Source: Prosthecobacter fusiformis
Lineage (GTDB): Bacteria; Verrucomicrobiota; Verrucomicrobiia; Verrucomicrobiales; Verrucomicrobiaceae
Assembly (NCBI RefSeq): GCF_004364345.1
Contig: NZ_SOCA01000011.1
Location: forward strand, 23,847-57,956
Length of the DNA stretch: 34,110 nucleotides
Reading direction: 5' to 3'
The first letter of the stretch is position 1. Every line of letters begins with the position of its first letter. Below are positions 25,780-34,060 of this stretch, piece by piece. The translations under genes were made by a program, and so were the position numbers. The notes beneath the pieces were generated by a model. It was given only the letters and a program-made list of their open reading frames with translations, ran no database searches and had not been told where the DNA came from.

Positions 25780-27615
25780 ATGTCTGATTCCCCCCCTGAT
25801 GACCTTCCCCCCCAGCCCTCTCCGGCCGAGGGTGGTCCCTCGTATCCCTCCTTGGAAGAGCTCTCCGCTCTGCTGCCCCAGTATGAGTTTCAGCAGGTCA
25901 TCGGCATCGGCGGCATGGGTGCAGTTTATTTAGCCCAGCAGCCGCAGTTGGAACGCTGGGTCGCTGTGAAAGTACTGCCCGTCGCGGCGGCGACGAATCC
26001 AGAAGATGCGGACCGTTTTAACAAAGAGGCCCGCTCCATGGCCCGCCTCTCCCATCCGAACATCGTCGCCGTTTTTGACTATGGCCAGACGGAAGCCGGG
26101 CATCTCTACCTCGCCATGGAGTATGTGCAGGGGGCGGACCTACATTGGCGCACACGGGCAGGCGAAGTCACTCCAGAGCGCGCCCGGCTGGTCATCGCCC
26201 AGCTTTGTGATGCGCTGCAATACGCCCATGAGCACAGCGTCATCCACCGGGATATCAAACCGGCGAACATCCTCATCACGCCCGACTGGCAGGTGAAGGT
26301 GGTGGACTTTGGCCTGGCCAAGGACCTGACGCTGGATCCCGATCCTGAGGAATCGGAATACGGCACCCCAGACTATACCGCACCGGAGCGCCTCATCATT
26401 GGCGCACCTGTGGACCACCGGGCGGACATCTATTCCCTGGGCGTCGTCATTCATGAAATCCTCACGGGCAAAACTCCCCTGGCCGCCGGTGCCGAGGCTG
26501 GAAAAGGATTGCCGGAAGGATTCGCCGGAGTTCTTTCCAAGTGCCTCATGCGGGATCCAGCGCGGCGGTTTCAAAAAGCCAGCGAGGTGCGCACGGCTCT
26601 CCTCGCCGCCACATCCGCCGCTAAAAAGAAGGCGGCTATCGCACCCGTGAATCCCCCCACAGCAAGCAAAAATGCATTTGCGCCCCGCCCCCAGCCCCCG
26701 CGTCCGCCAGTGCCTGCTGCCAGTGAAAACTCCTGGGTGGGCACGGTCGGCTGGGCTTTGGCCTGTTTGGTGACCCTGGGCGGGCTCGGCTGGCTGGTCT
26801 GGAGGGATCATTATATCGCGCCGCAGGAAAAGCAGACCGTCCCGGCCTTAGCCATGGCCGGAGCACCCTCTCCCGTGCAGCCCGCCACCATCCTGACTGC
26901 TGACGTTCAACCAGTGACTCCGTCCCCCGTCAGCGCAGCCATTCCAGACCTGGAAAATACATCTGCCGAAATTTCTAATGAGATGCAGGCTAACATTGAG
27001 CCAGGACCGGACGTTATCCAGCAGTCACCCACCATGAACAAAGCCATCCCGACCGCCCTCGCTCTTGCTGCCTCCACTGTTTCTGCGCTCAGCGTGGATT
27101 ATCAGAGCCAGATCATGCCCATTTTCAAAGCCAAGTGCTACGAGTGCCATAGCGAAGAGAAGGGCAAGGAAAAGGGCAAGGTGGCCCTGGATACTGAAGC
27201 CAAGCTGAAGGCCACCATCGGCCCCGGCCAGCACATCATTCCTGGCGAGCCAGAAAAAAGCACCATGCTGCTCATCTGCAAGCTGCCCAATGACGACGAT
27301 GACGTCATGCCGCCAAAGGGTAAAAACCGTCTCACCCCTGAGGAAGTGACCCTGTTGGAAACCTGGATCAAAGAAGGCGCCAATCTGGCCGGTGGGTCCG
27401 CCGCCCCCATGGCAGCCACACCTCCCGCAGCACCTTCCGCCGCCGCCACCACCTGGACCAGCAGCGATGGCAAAAGCATCGAGGCCACCTTCGTCTCCCT
27501 CGTCGGCGACCAAATCACCCTCCGTCTCACCGCCACCGGCGCCAACTACACCTTCCCCCTCAGCCGCCTCTCCGCCGACAGCCAAACCCAGGCGAAAACC
27601 GCTGCCGGAATGTGA
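25780..27615 (+). CDS. membrane Ser/Thr kinase fused to cytochrome c-like and SHD1-like domains
   Basis: The 611-aa frame has a complete Hanks-type kinase (about 36-275): IGIGGMGAVY (41-50), Lys64, HRDIKPANIL (156-165), DFG (176-178), GTPDYTAPE. A Pro-rich linker and a membrane helix (320-341) follow, then a periplasmic linker. A second part begins at Met419 with what looks like a signal peptide (MNKAIPTALALAASTVSALS), a cytochrome c-like domain with haem motif CYECH (453-457) and distal PPKGKNRL, and an SHD1-like beta domain (557-603). The kinase would be cytoplasmic and the haem domain outside. Either it is a real redox-sensing or redox-linked kinase fusion, or the second part is also made alone from an internal start at 27034. 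A REP hairpin follows the stop by 5 bp. Confidence 0.88.
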   Translation: MSDSPPDDLPPQPSPAEGGPSYPSLEELSALLPQYEFQQVIGIGGMGAVYLAQQPQLERWVAVKVLPVAAATNPEDADRFNKEARSMARLSHPNIVAVFDYGQTEAGHLYLAMEYVQGADLHWRTRAGEVTPERARLVIAQLCDALQYAHEHSVIHRDIKPANILITPDWQVKVVDFGLAKDLTLDPDPEESEYGTPDYTAPERLIIGAPVDHRADIYSLGVVIHEILTGKTPLAAGAEAGKGLPEGFAGVLSKCLMRDPARRFQKASEVRTALLAATSAAKKKAAIAPVNPPTASKNAFAPRPQPPRPPVPAASENSWVGTVGWALACLVTLGGLGWLVWRDHYIAPQEKQTVPALAMAGAPSPVQPATILTADVQPVTPSPVSAAIPDLENTSAEISNEMQANIEPGPDVIQQSPTMNKAIPTALALAASTVSALSVDYQSQIMPIFKAKCYECHSEEKGKEKGKVALDTEAKLKATIGPGQHIIPGEPEKSTMLLICKLPNDDDDVMPPKGKNRLTPEEVTLLETWIKEGANLAGGSAAPMAATPPAAPSAAATTWTSSDGKSIEATFVSLVGDQITLRLTATGANYTFPLSRLSADSQTQAKTAAGM

Positions 27616-27620
27616 TCGGA

Positions 27621-27645
27621 GGAGTGCGGACGCCCTCGTCCGCTT
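27621..27645 (+). repeat. solitary REP hairpin of the RAYT-linked family
   Basis: The GGAGT head and GCGGACG (27626-27632), loop CCCT, CGTCCGC (27637-27643) are identical to REP1 of the RAYT unit 22 kb away. It lies 5 bp after the kinase-fusion stop codon, where it could protect or terminate the transcript. Confidence 0.92.
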
Positions 27646-27687
27646 CGGGAAGAGTGCTCATTCTGCTCAAGGCTTCTGCCTTCATTG

Positions 27688-27718
27688 TATATGACCTATG
27701 TGTCCCATAGGTCATATA
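27688..27718. repeat. perfect 13-bp palindrome
   Basis: TATATGACCTATG (27688-27700) and its exact reverse complement (27706-27718) enclose a 5-nt loop. It sits in the gap between the kinase fusion and the DUF1080 gene, about 135 bp before the latter. There is no T-run, so a terminator is doubtful; an operator, a small repeat or a transcript-stabilising hairpin are possible. Confidence 0.8.
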
Positions 27719-27854
27719 GTTCTTATTAGCCCTGTGCCCTCAACTGAGCACTGAACCCGCCTCTTGCCAAATCCGACACATCTTTTGCCGTGGGTTTTTC
27801 TGAAAGAGACCGTTTCAAGGAACACCACTGTGCACACTGTGTGCGCTGACCACC

Positions 27855-30800
27855 ATGAAACTGATCTCTTTATTCACCCTCGTACTCCTTTCCTTGGGGC
27901 TAGCCACAGTCCAGGCCCAGGAGGGTTTCCGCCCGTTGTTCAACGGCAAGGACCTTACTGGCTGGGATGGCAATCCTGAACTCTGGAGCGTCGAGGACGG
28001 CTGCATCACGGGAAAGACGAACGGCCCAGAGCACCTCACTTATAACCAGTTCATCATCTGGCGGGGTGGCAAAGTGAAGAACTTTGAACTGCGCATCAAG
28101 GCCAAGGTTTCCGCCAGCAATACGGGCATCCAGTACCGCAGCAAGGAATTGCCGGAAAATGGCAAGTGGTCCGTGGGTGGTTATCAGTGTGACATTCACC
28201 CGGCTCGGCCTAACAATGCGATGGTTTATGAGGAGCGCGGGCGCGGCATCCTGGTCCAGAATGGCCAGAGCGTGGTCATTGACCAAGTCGGCAGCAAGTG
28301 GCTCGTGGCCGAGCGCGACATGGTGTCCGTGGAAACGGCGGAGTGGAACGAATACACCGTGATCGCCCAGGGCAATCACCTCATTCATAAGCTCAACGGC
28401 CAGATCACCATTGACCTCGTGGACCATGAGGAAAAAGCCATGGCGCTGGAGGGCCTGCTGGCCTTTCAGATCCATCGCGGTCCGGCCATGGTTGTCCAGA
28501 TTAAAGAGGTCATGTTGAAGGAACTGCCAGATGGTGGCGTCATTCCCTTTGCCAATACTGACATTCCTAACGACGCCCAAAAGATCGAAAAACCCGGTCC
28601 GGCCGCCAAGAAAGGCCAGGCTAAAAAAGGGCCAGCCAAAGACAAAGGCCAGGGCAAAGGCAAGGCGGCTCCTGCGAAGGCTGATGCCGCTGCTGCCAAA
28701 AAAGCCAAGCGTCCACGGCCCGCCGAAGTCGGTCCCGCCATTGGTGAAAACAAAGCCACTCCTGTTGAGCGCATCAAGGCGGCGAAGGACTTCAAGGTGG
28801 AGCTGCTGTATTCCGTCCCTGGCGGTGAGCAGGGCTCTTGGGTCGCCCTTTGCAACGATGACAAAGGCCGTATCTATGCCAGTGACCAGTATGGCGATCT
28901 CTACCGCTTTGCCCCTCCAGCAGCAGGCCAGGCTCTCAAGCAAGAGGACGTGCAAAAAGTGCCGGTCAACATCCGCGCCGTCAACGGCATGGTCTTCGCC
29001 TTTGGCTCTCTGTATGCCGGTGTGAACGACTACGAGCAGAAGGCCCAGAGCGGACTTTACCGCATCTCTGATACCGATAACGACGACCAACTGGACAAGG
29101 TGGAACTCCTCCGCGCCTTCGATTCCAAGAGTGACCATGGCGTGCACGGCGTGATGCCGACTCCTGATGGCAAGGCCCTTTACCTCATCACCGGAAACAA
29201 CGCCGTCCTGACCGAAGGTCCTATCGAGGGCACTCCCGCCAGTTCGCCTGTGCCGAAAGTCTGGGGGGATGATCACCTGCTCCCGCGCATGCCGGATGGC
29301 CGTGGACATAACCGCCACGTCCTTGCCCCAGGTGGCATTGTTTATCGCGTCTCGCCCGATGGCAAACAGTTCGAAATCTTCGCCTCCGGCTTCCGCAATA
29401 TTTATGACGGCGGCGTCAACAGCGACGGTGAACTCTTCACCTATGATGCGGACATGGAGTATGACTTCAATACTCCCTGGTATCGCCCGACACGAGTGAA
29501 CCATGTCGTCAGTGGCGGTGAATACGGCTGGCGCAACGGGGCAGGGAAGTATCCTGAATTTTATCCAGACAACCTACCTGCCGCCGTCAACATTGGCCCC
29601 GGTTCCCCCACGGGTACCACTTTTGGTTATGGCGCTAAATTCCCTGCCAAATACCAGCGTGCCTTTTACATCATGGACTGGAGCTGGGGTAAGCTCTATG
29701 CCGTCCATCTCAAGGAAGACGGCTCCTCCTATACGGCCGTCAAAGAGGACTTCATTACGGGTGCACCGCTGCCCCTCACGGATGCCATTGTCCATCCCAA
29801 AGACGGGGCCATGTACTTCGCCATCGGCGGCCGTCGTGTGCAGTCCGGTCTCTACCGTGTCACTTATACAGGCAGCGAAGATACCTCTCCCATTGACCTG
29901 ACACCAAAGGTGTCTGCTGAGCGTGCTCTGCGTCATCAGCTTGAAGCCTTCCATGGCAAGCAGGATCCGAAAGCCATCACCACCGCCTGGCCGCACCTGA
30001 ACAGCCAGGACCGCTTCATCCGCAGCGCCGCCCGTGTCGCCATTGAGCATCAGCCTGTGGCCGAATGGGAAGCCAAAGTGTTCAGCGAAACCGATGCCGG
30101 CCGCCAGCTTGAGGCCATCCTCGCCCTCGCTCATGTTACCGGTGCCTGCCCTAGCCATCGCCCTGCCGATGCCGCCGTCAAAACCGATGTGCGCGATAAG
30201 ATGCTCGCCGCTTTGTTGAAGCTTGACTGGGCCAAACTCACTCCTGAGCAGCACCTCAGTTATGTGCGTTTCACCCAGATCATACTTCACCGCTTCGGCA
30301 ATCCTGATCAGGGCACCGTGGACAAGCTCATCGCACAGCTTGACCCCGCTTACCCTTCCGAAAGCTTTGAGTTGAACTGGCTCCTGACCGAAACGCTTTC
30401 CTATCTGCAAGCGCCCAATACCGCTGCCAAAGGCATGGCCCTCATCGCCGCTGCGGACAGCCAGGAACCCCAAATGGAGATCGCCCGCAGCCTGCGCATG
30501 CTGAAGGCAGGCTGGACTCCAGAGCTCCGCACCGCCCAGCTTGAATGGTTCCTCAAGGCCGCCAACTACAAGGGTGGTTCGAGCTTTGACAAGTTCATCG
30601 AGTTCATCCGCAACGACTCCCTGGCCACTTTCACCGAGGAGGAAAAAACTCGCCATGCCGAACTCATCGCCAAGAAACCCGAGCGCAAGTCCGCCCTCGA
30701 AAACGTCGGTGCCATGCTGGCTGGCCGCACGCCCACCATGTGGACTTTGGACGAGCTCAGCACCGCCGCAGAAAGCGGCCTGAAGAACCGCGACTTCGAC

Positions 30801-31238
30801 AATGGCCGCAAGATGTTCGGTGCCGCCGCCTGCTACGCCTGCCATCGCTTCGGCAATGCCGGCGGCATGAATGGCCCGGACCTCACTGGTGCCGGTGGCC
30901 GTTACAGCCCGCATGACCTGCTGGACCAGATCCTCAACCCCAGCAAGGAAATCAACGAGCAGTTCGCCCCCATTGTCGCCACCCTTAACAATGGCCAGGT
31001 TCACATCGGCGTCGTCGTTAACCTCAACGGTGACAACGTCACCCTCAACACCGACCTGACCGACCCCAACCAGCGCGTCAGCGTGGACCGCAAGGAAGTC
31101 AAAAGCCTCGAAACCAGCAAAGTTTCCCCCATGCCCCCCATGCTCCTCGCCATGTTGAAGAAAGAGGAGATCCTCGACCTCATCGCCTACGTCCTCAGTG
31201 GTGGTGACAAGACGAACGCGATGTTTAAAGTACAGTAG
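27855..31238 (+). CDS. secreted DUF1080 / propeller / PVC-type haem-binding fusion protein
   Basis: The 1127-aa product has a signal peptide (MKLISLFTLVLLSLGLATVQA) and at least four parts. A DUF1080 (3-keto-disaccharide hydrolase-type, concanavalin-like) domain covers about 24-218 (FRPLFNGKDLTGWDGNPELW, GIQYRSKELP, GGYQCDIHPA). A Lys/Ala-rich linker lies near 245-287. A six-bladed-propeller-like region covers about 305-640 (LLYSVPGGEQGSWVAL, GRIYASDQYGDLYRF, FASGFRNIYDGGVNSDGELFTYDAD, INDA-type repeats). A helical region follows, then a C-terminal cytochrome c domain with CYACH at Cys993-His997 and NPSKEINEQFAP, as in the Pirellula/Verrucomicrobium haem-binding family. Probably periplasmic or outer-membrane, in carbohydrate oxidation or breakdown; substrate unknown. 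Confidence 0.85.
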   Translation: MKLISLFTLVLLSLGLATVQAQEGFRPLFNGKDLTGWDGNPELWSVEDGCITGKTNGPEHLTYNQFIIWRGGKVKNFELRIKAKVSASNTGIQYRSKELPENGKWSVGGYQCDIHPARPNNAMVYEERGRGILVQNGQSVVIDQVGSKWLVAERDMVSVETAEWNEYTVIAQGNHLIHKLNGQITIDLVDHEEKAMALEGLLAFQIHRGPAMVVQIKEVMLKELPDGGVIPFANTDIPNDAQKIEKPGPAAKKGQAKKGPAKDKGQGKGKAAPAKADAAAAKKAKRPRPAEVGPAIGENKATPVERIKAAKDFKVELLYSVPGGEQGSWVALCNDDKGRIYASDQYGDLYRFAPPAAGQALKQEDVQKVPVNIRAVNGMVFAFGSLYAGVNDYEQKAQSGLYRISDTDNDDQLDKVELLRAFDSKSDHGVHGVMPTPDGKALYLITGNNAVLTEGPIEGTPASSPVPKVWGDDHLLPRMPDGRGHNRHVLAPGGIVYRVSPDGKQFEIFASGFRNIYDGGVNSDGELFTYDADMEYDFNTPWYRPTRVNHVVSGGEYGWRNGAGKYPEFYPDNLPAAVNIGPGSPTGTTFGYGAKFPAKYQRAFYIMDWSWGKLYAVHLKEDGSSYTAVKEDFITGAPLPLTDAIVHPKDGAMYFAIGGRRVQSGLYRVTYTGSEDTSPIDLTPKVSAERALRHQLEAFHGKQDPKAITTAWPHLNSQDRFIRSAARVAIEHQPVAEWEAKVFSETDAGRQLEAILALAHVTGACPSHRPADAAVKTDVRDKMLAALLKLDWAKLTPEQHLSYVRFTQIILHRFGNPDQGTVDKLIAQLDPAYPSESFELNWLLTETLSYLQAPNTAAKGMALIAAADSQEPQMEIARSLRMLKAGWTPELRTAQLEWFLKAANYKGGSSFDKFIEFIRNDSLATFTEEEKTRHAELIAKKPERKSALENVGAMLAGRTPTMWTLDELSTAAESGLKNRDFDNGRKMFGAAACYACHRFGNAGGMNGPDLTGAGGRYSPHDLLDQILNPSKEINEQFAPIVATLNNGQVHIGVVVNLNGDNVTLNTDLTDPNQRVSVDRKEVKSLETSKVSPMPPMLLAMLKKEEILDLIAYVLSGGDKTNAMFKVQ

Positions 31239-31239
31239 T

Positions 31240-31390
31240 CATCACTCTCCGAGTGATGGGTTCCCGTACAGTGCTCATCACTCCCTGTCCCGCGACTGCG
31301 GCGATCCGAGTGATGTATTTGACGTCCGCCTGTAAATGCTCTTTAACTTCCCCGGAAGTCCCGGGGAAGCGACAAAAGCTCGCCTTTGTC
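31240..31390. repeat. cluster of inverted repeats downstream of the DUF1080 fusion gene
   Basis: Two copies of CATCACTC/GAGTGATG arms occur (31240-31247 with 31251-31258; 31276-31283 with 31308-31315), each preceded by a TACAGT direct repeat. Further on are CTTCCCCGG/CCGGGGAAG (31347-31355 with 31361-31369) and a shorter GACAAA/TTTGTC pair (31371-31376 with 31385-31390). The arms of the first two can also pair with each other. Probably a transcript end and/or a nested repeat element. Confidence 0.75.
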
Positions 31391-31425
31391 CTTTCTCCCC
31401 AGCCACAGGTCATTTAATAAAAGAG

Positions 31426-31998
31426 ATGAGAAGTCCCGTTGGTCATCATCCCCGTCTGGAGCGCATTGAGCTGGAGCAAGGCCTCATCGCCTATCGTTGC
31501 CCCGAGTCCGGTGGCCATTGGATCCGCGCGGAACAATACTGGAAATGGCACAGCACCTTGCGGGACCCATCCATCGCCAGCCTTCCCGATCCGGGCGAAG
31601 AAAACCACCCCGTCAGTGAATACGATGATGTGGTCAAGCTTTGCCCCGATTCTGGCACCGTGATGACACGTTACCGGGTGGGGCATGGTCACGCTTTCCG
31701 TATTGATCGCTCAGCCACGGGAAGCATTTGGCTGGATGGCGGAGAATGGGAAGCCCTCAAAGCCGAGAATCTCCACCACACCCTGCACCTCATCTTTGGC
31801 GGGCCCTGGCAGAAAGCCGTCCGTGACCAGGCCCGCGATGAAACCCATCGCCTCCAGCTCATTCAACGCCTCGGTCCGGACCTGCATGCTCGGCTCGAGG
31901 CACTCCACCAAGAACTCGCCCACCACCCCGAGCGCGCCGCCGCCCTTGCTTTCCTCAATTCACAGGTCAAGACTCAGTCGCTAACGGCTTCATTATAA
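31426..31998 (+). CDS. degenerate zinc-ribbon (TFIIB-type)-like protein
   Basis: The 190-aa product has two CP-type half motifs, IAYRCPESGGHWIRAEQY and VKLCPDSGTVMTRYRV, followed by GSIWLDGGEWEAL. The order resembles the TFIIB-type zinc-finger proteins of bacteria, where CPxCxGxWL and WLDxGELE are usual, but the second Cys of each pair is replaced (Ser), so zinc binding is doubtful. The C-terminal half is helical (DQARDETHRLQLIQRLGPDL). Function unknown. ATG 31426 has a plausible ribosome site (AAAAGAG) a few bases upstream; an open frame extends to 31336 but crosses the hairpins. The next gene starts 7 bp after its stop. Confidence 0.65.
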   Translation: MRSPVGHHPRLERIELEQGLIAYRCPESGGHWIRAEQYWKWHSTLRDPSIASLPDPGEENHPVSEYDDVVKLCPDSGTVMTRYRVGHGHAFRIDRSATGSIWLDGGEWEALKAENLHHTLHLIFGGPWQKAVRDQARDETHRLQLIQRLGPDLHARLEALHQELAHHPERAAALAFLNSQVKTQSLTASL

Positions 31999-32005
31999 GT
32001 ATGTT

Positions 32006-32524
32006 ATGAAACATAGGCTGATGTACTGGATGCTAATTCTGACTGTATTTGCCGCCATGGCTTGGTTTATAAAGCCATGGGTCCTTATTCTGACCACTGG
32101 ATTTCTGATGCTCCTGACGCTGCCTGTAGGAATTGCCACGTGTGTTTGTCTGTGGATTGGCTGGCGTCGGGGCCGCCTTTATCCGTTCGTTGTTCCCACA
32201 ATAAGGGGCCTGCTTTTCCTGGGTGGCTTCCTGCTGCTTCTTATTCCGGTAAACCGTTTTATTTATCATCAGGCCGTTGATGCGGCAAAGGCATTTCCTC
32301 CGATTCTAATTCCTCATTTGGAAAATTATAAAAATCTGCACGGGGGCTACCCGTCTCATTTGAGTGCACTTAGAGGCCTTCCATCCTTGCCTCGTCTCCT
32401 CGATGAGGATTCTTATCATTTGTATAAGGACACTTACTCTTTTTCTTTTACAGATCCCATGGGCTCACCTCTTGATTCGTGGGATTATGATAGCGGCACC
32501 GGTGCCTGGACTCGAACTGACTGA
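32006..32524 (+). CDS. small membrane protein with pseudopilin-like tail, function unknown
   Basis: The 172-aa product has three membrane segments (about 6-22, 24-52 and 62-83) and a soluble C-terminal part, HLENYKNLHGGYPSHLSAL followed by YSFSFTDPMGSPLDSW and DYDSGTGAW. This tail recalls the periplasmic region of type II pseudopilin-like proteins (helix, GxYP, DPxGxxxxY/W), but there is no prepilin signal. Codons end in A or T more often than in neighbouring genes, a possible sign of different origin. It lies 7 bp after the zinc-ribbon-like gene and 52 bp before purB. Confidence 0.65.
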   Translation: MKHRLMYWMLILTVFAAMAWFIKPWVLILTTGFLMLLTLPVGIATCVCLWIGWRRGRLYPFVVPTIRGLLFLGGFLLLLIPVNRFIYHQAVDAAKAFPPILIPHLENYKNLHGGYPSHLSALRGLPSLPRLLDEDSYHLYKDTYSFSFTDPMGSPLDSWDYDSGTGAWTRTD

Positions 32525-32576
32525 GTTCTCGTCCCCTCCTTGACTCCCCGCCTGTTCCCGGCAAGTTGGGCGGCCC

Positions 32577-34004
32577 ATGACTGATGCCATTTCCAATGTC
32601 CTTGCCGAACGTTACGCCACCCCTGCCATGCGCGCCCTCTGGTCGGGCGAGGGGAAAGTGAAGCTGGAGCGGGATTATTGGATCGCCGTTCTTAAAGGGC
32701 AGCGGGACCTCGGCATCCCAGTGCCGGATGGTGTCATCGAGAGTTATGAAAACGTGAAGGATCAGGTGAACCTGACCTCCATCATGGAGCGTGAGCGCGT
32801 GACCCGTCATGATGTGAAGGCGCGCATCGAGGAGTTTTGCGATCTGGCCGGGCATGAGCACATTCACAAGGGCATGACCAGCCGTGACCTCACGGAAAAT
32901 GTGGAGCAACTTCAGGTCTTCCGTGCGCTTCTGGAAGTCCGCAAGAAGAGCATTGCCGCCCTTTCTGGCTTCGCTAAGCGCGCAGCCCAGTGCCGTGACA
33001 TCCCCATGACTGCCCGTACCCACAACGTGGCTGCGCAGGTGACCACCCTTGGCAAACGCATTGCCATGTTTGGTGAAGAGATGCTCATCGGTGTGGAGGC
33101 CCTGAATGCTCTCATTGCCAGCTATCCGGCGCGTGGCCTGAAAGGCGCGGTCGGCACCCGGCTGGACCAGATCACCCTTTTCAACGGTGATGCCTCCAAG
33201 GCCCGCGCCCTAGAAGACCGCATCCTGCATCACCTGGGCATCAGTGCTTCCCTGGATGCCGTCGGCCAGGTGTATCCGCGTAGCCTGGACCTCCAGGTCG
33301 TTTCGACCCTCACCCATGTCGCTAGTGGCGCGGGCAGCTTTGCCAAGACCTTGCGTCTCATGGCGGGTCATGAACTGGCCAGCGAAGGTTTCGCCAAAGG
33401 CCAGGTCGGCAGTTCTGCCATGCCGCACAAGATGAACAGCCGCTCCTGCGAGCGCATCAACGGTTTCCACGTCATCCTCAAAGGTTATCTCGCCATGGCC
33501 GCCGGGTTGGCCGGTGACCAATGGAATGAAGGGGATGTCTCCTGCTCTGTGGTCCGCCGCGTGATGCTGCCGGATGCCTTCCTGGCCATGGACGGTCTGC
33601 TGGAAACCCTGCTCACCGTGCTGAACCAGATGGAAGTCTTTGAAGCCGTCGTCGAGCAGGAGCTGATGCGCTATCTGCCTTTCTTGCTCACTACGACCGT
33701 TCTCATGGAAGCCGTCAAAGCCGGTGCCGGTCGTGAAGCCGCGCACGAGGCCATCAAGGAGCATGCCGTGGCTGTGGCGCGTGACATGCGTACGGGCAAG
33801 GTCAGCCACAATGACCTGCTGGCCCGCCTCGCCGCCGATGAACGCCTCGGCCTCAAAGCCGATGCCCTGGATGCCGTGGTCGCCCACGGTAAAGCCAACT
33901 CCGGCGATGCGCCTGAGCAGGTGGATCACTTCGTCTTCCGCGTCTGCGAACTCGTGGCCCAGCACCCTGAAGCCGCGGGCTATGAACCCGGCAGTATTCT
34001 GTGA
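32577..34004 (+). CDS. purB: adenylosuccinate lyase
   Basis: The 475-aa product has the fumarase/aspartase-superfamily blocks of PurB: ERVTRHDVKARIEEF with the conserved His, IHKGMTSRDLTENVEQLQ, PMTARTHNVAAQVTTLGKR with the general-acid His, and the flexible signature loop GSSAMPHKMN (residues 278-287) holding the catalytic Ser. It cleaves adenylosuccinate and SAICAR to release fumarate in purine synthesis. The length and the YRLP-like (LMRYLPFLLTTTVLMEAV) region are normal. Start at ATG 32577; no gene for other purine steps is nearby. Confidence 0.95.
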   Translation: MTDAISNVLAERYATPAMRALWSGEGKVKLERDYWIAVLKGQRDLGIPVPDGVIESYENVKDQVNLTSIMERERVTRHDVKARIEEFCDLAGHEHIHKGMTSRDLTENVEQLQVFRALLEVRKKSIAALSGFAKRAAQCRDIPMTARTHNVAAQVTTLGKRIAMFGEEMLIGVEALNALIASYPARGLKGAVGTRLDQITLFNGDASKARALEDRILHHLGISASLDAVGQVYPRSLDLQVVSTLTHVASGAGSFAKTLRLMAGHELASEGFAKGQVGSSAMPHKMNSRSCERINGFHVILKGYLAMAAGLAGDQWNEGDVSCSVVRRVMLPDAFLAMDGLLETLLTVLNQMEVFEAVVEQELMRYLPFLLTTTVLMEAVKAGAGREAAHEAIKEHAVAVARDMRTGKVSHNDLLARLAADERLGLKADALDAVVAHGKANSGDAPEQVDHFVFRVCELVAQHPEAAGYEPGSIL

Positions 34005-34019
34005 GTCGCCGCCGAAGTA

Positions 34020-34060
34020 CGGAGCGCGAGTATGCTGAGCGAAGCGAATGCTACTCGCCA
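34020..34060. repeat. REP-like palindrome after purB
   Basis: A GGAGC head (34021) leads into GCGAGTA (34026-34032) and, with a bulged inner part, TACTCGC (34052-34058). The stem is 7 bp plus two more pairs past a bulge. It lies 16 bp after purB and has no T-run. The head resembles that of the RAYT-linked REPs, but the stem sequence is different. The last 50 bases of the window show no gene. Confidence 0.7.

Noticed and set aside
27900..31004. Two long minus-strand frames (534 and 476 aa) opposite the DUF1080 fusion gene
   Set aside because: The plus strand encodes a signal peptide, DUF1080 blocks and CYACH; the antisense frames reflect codon bias.
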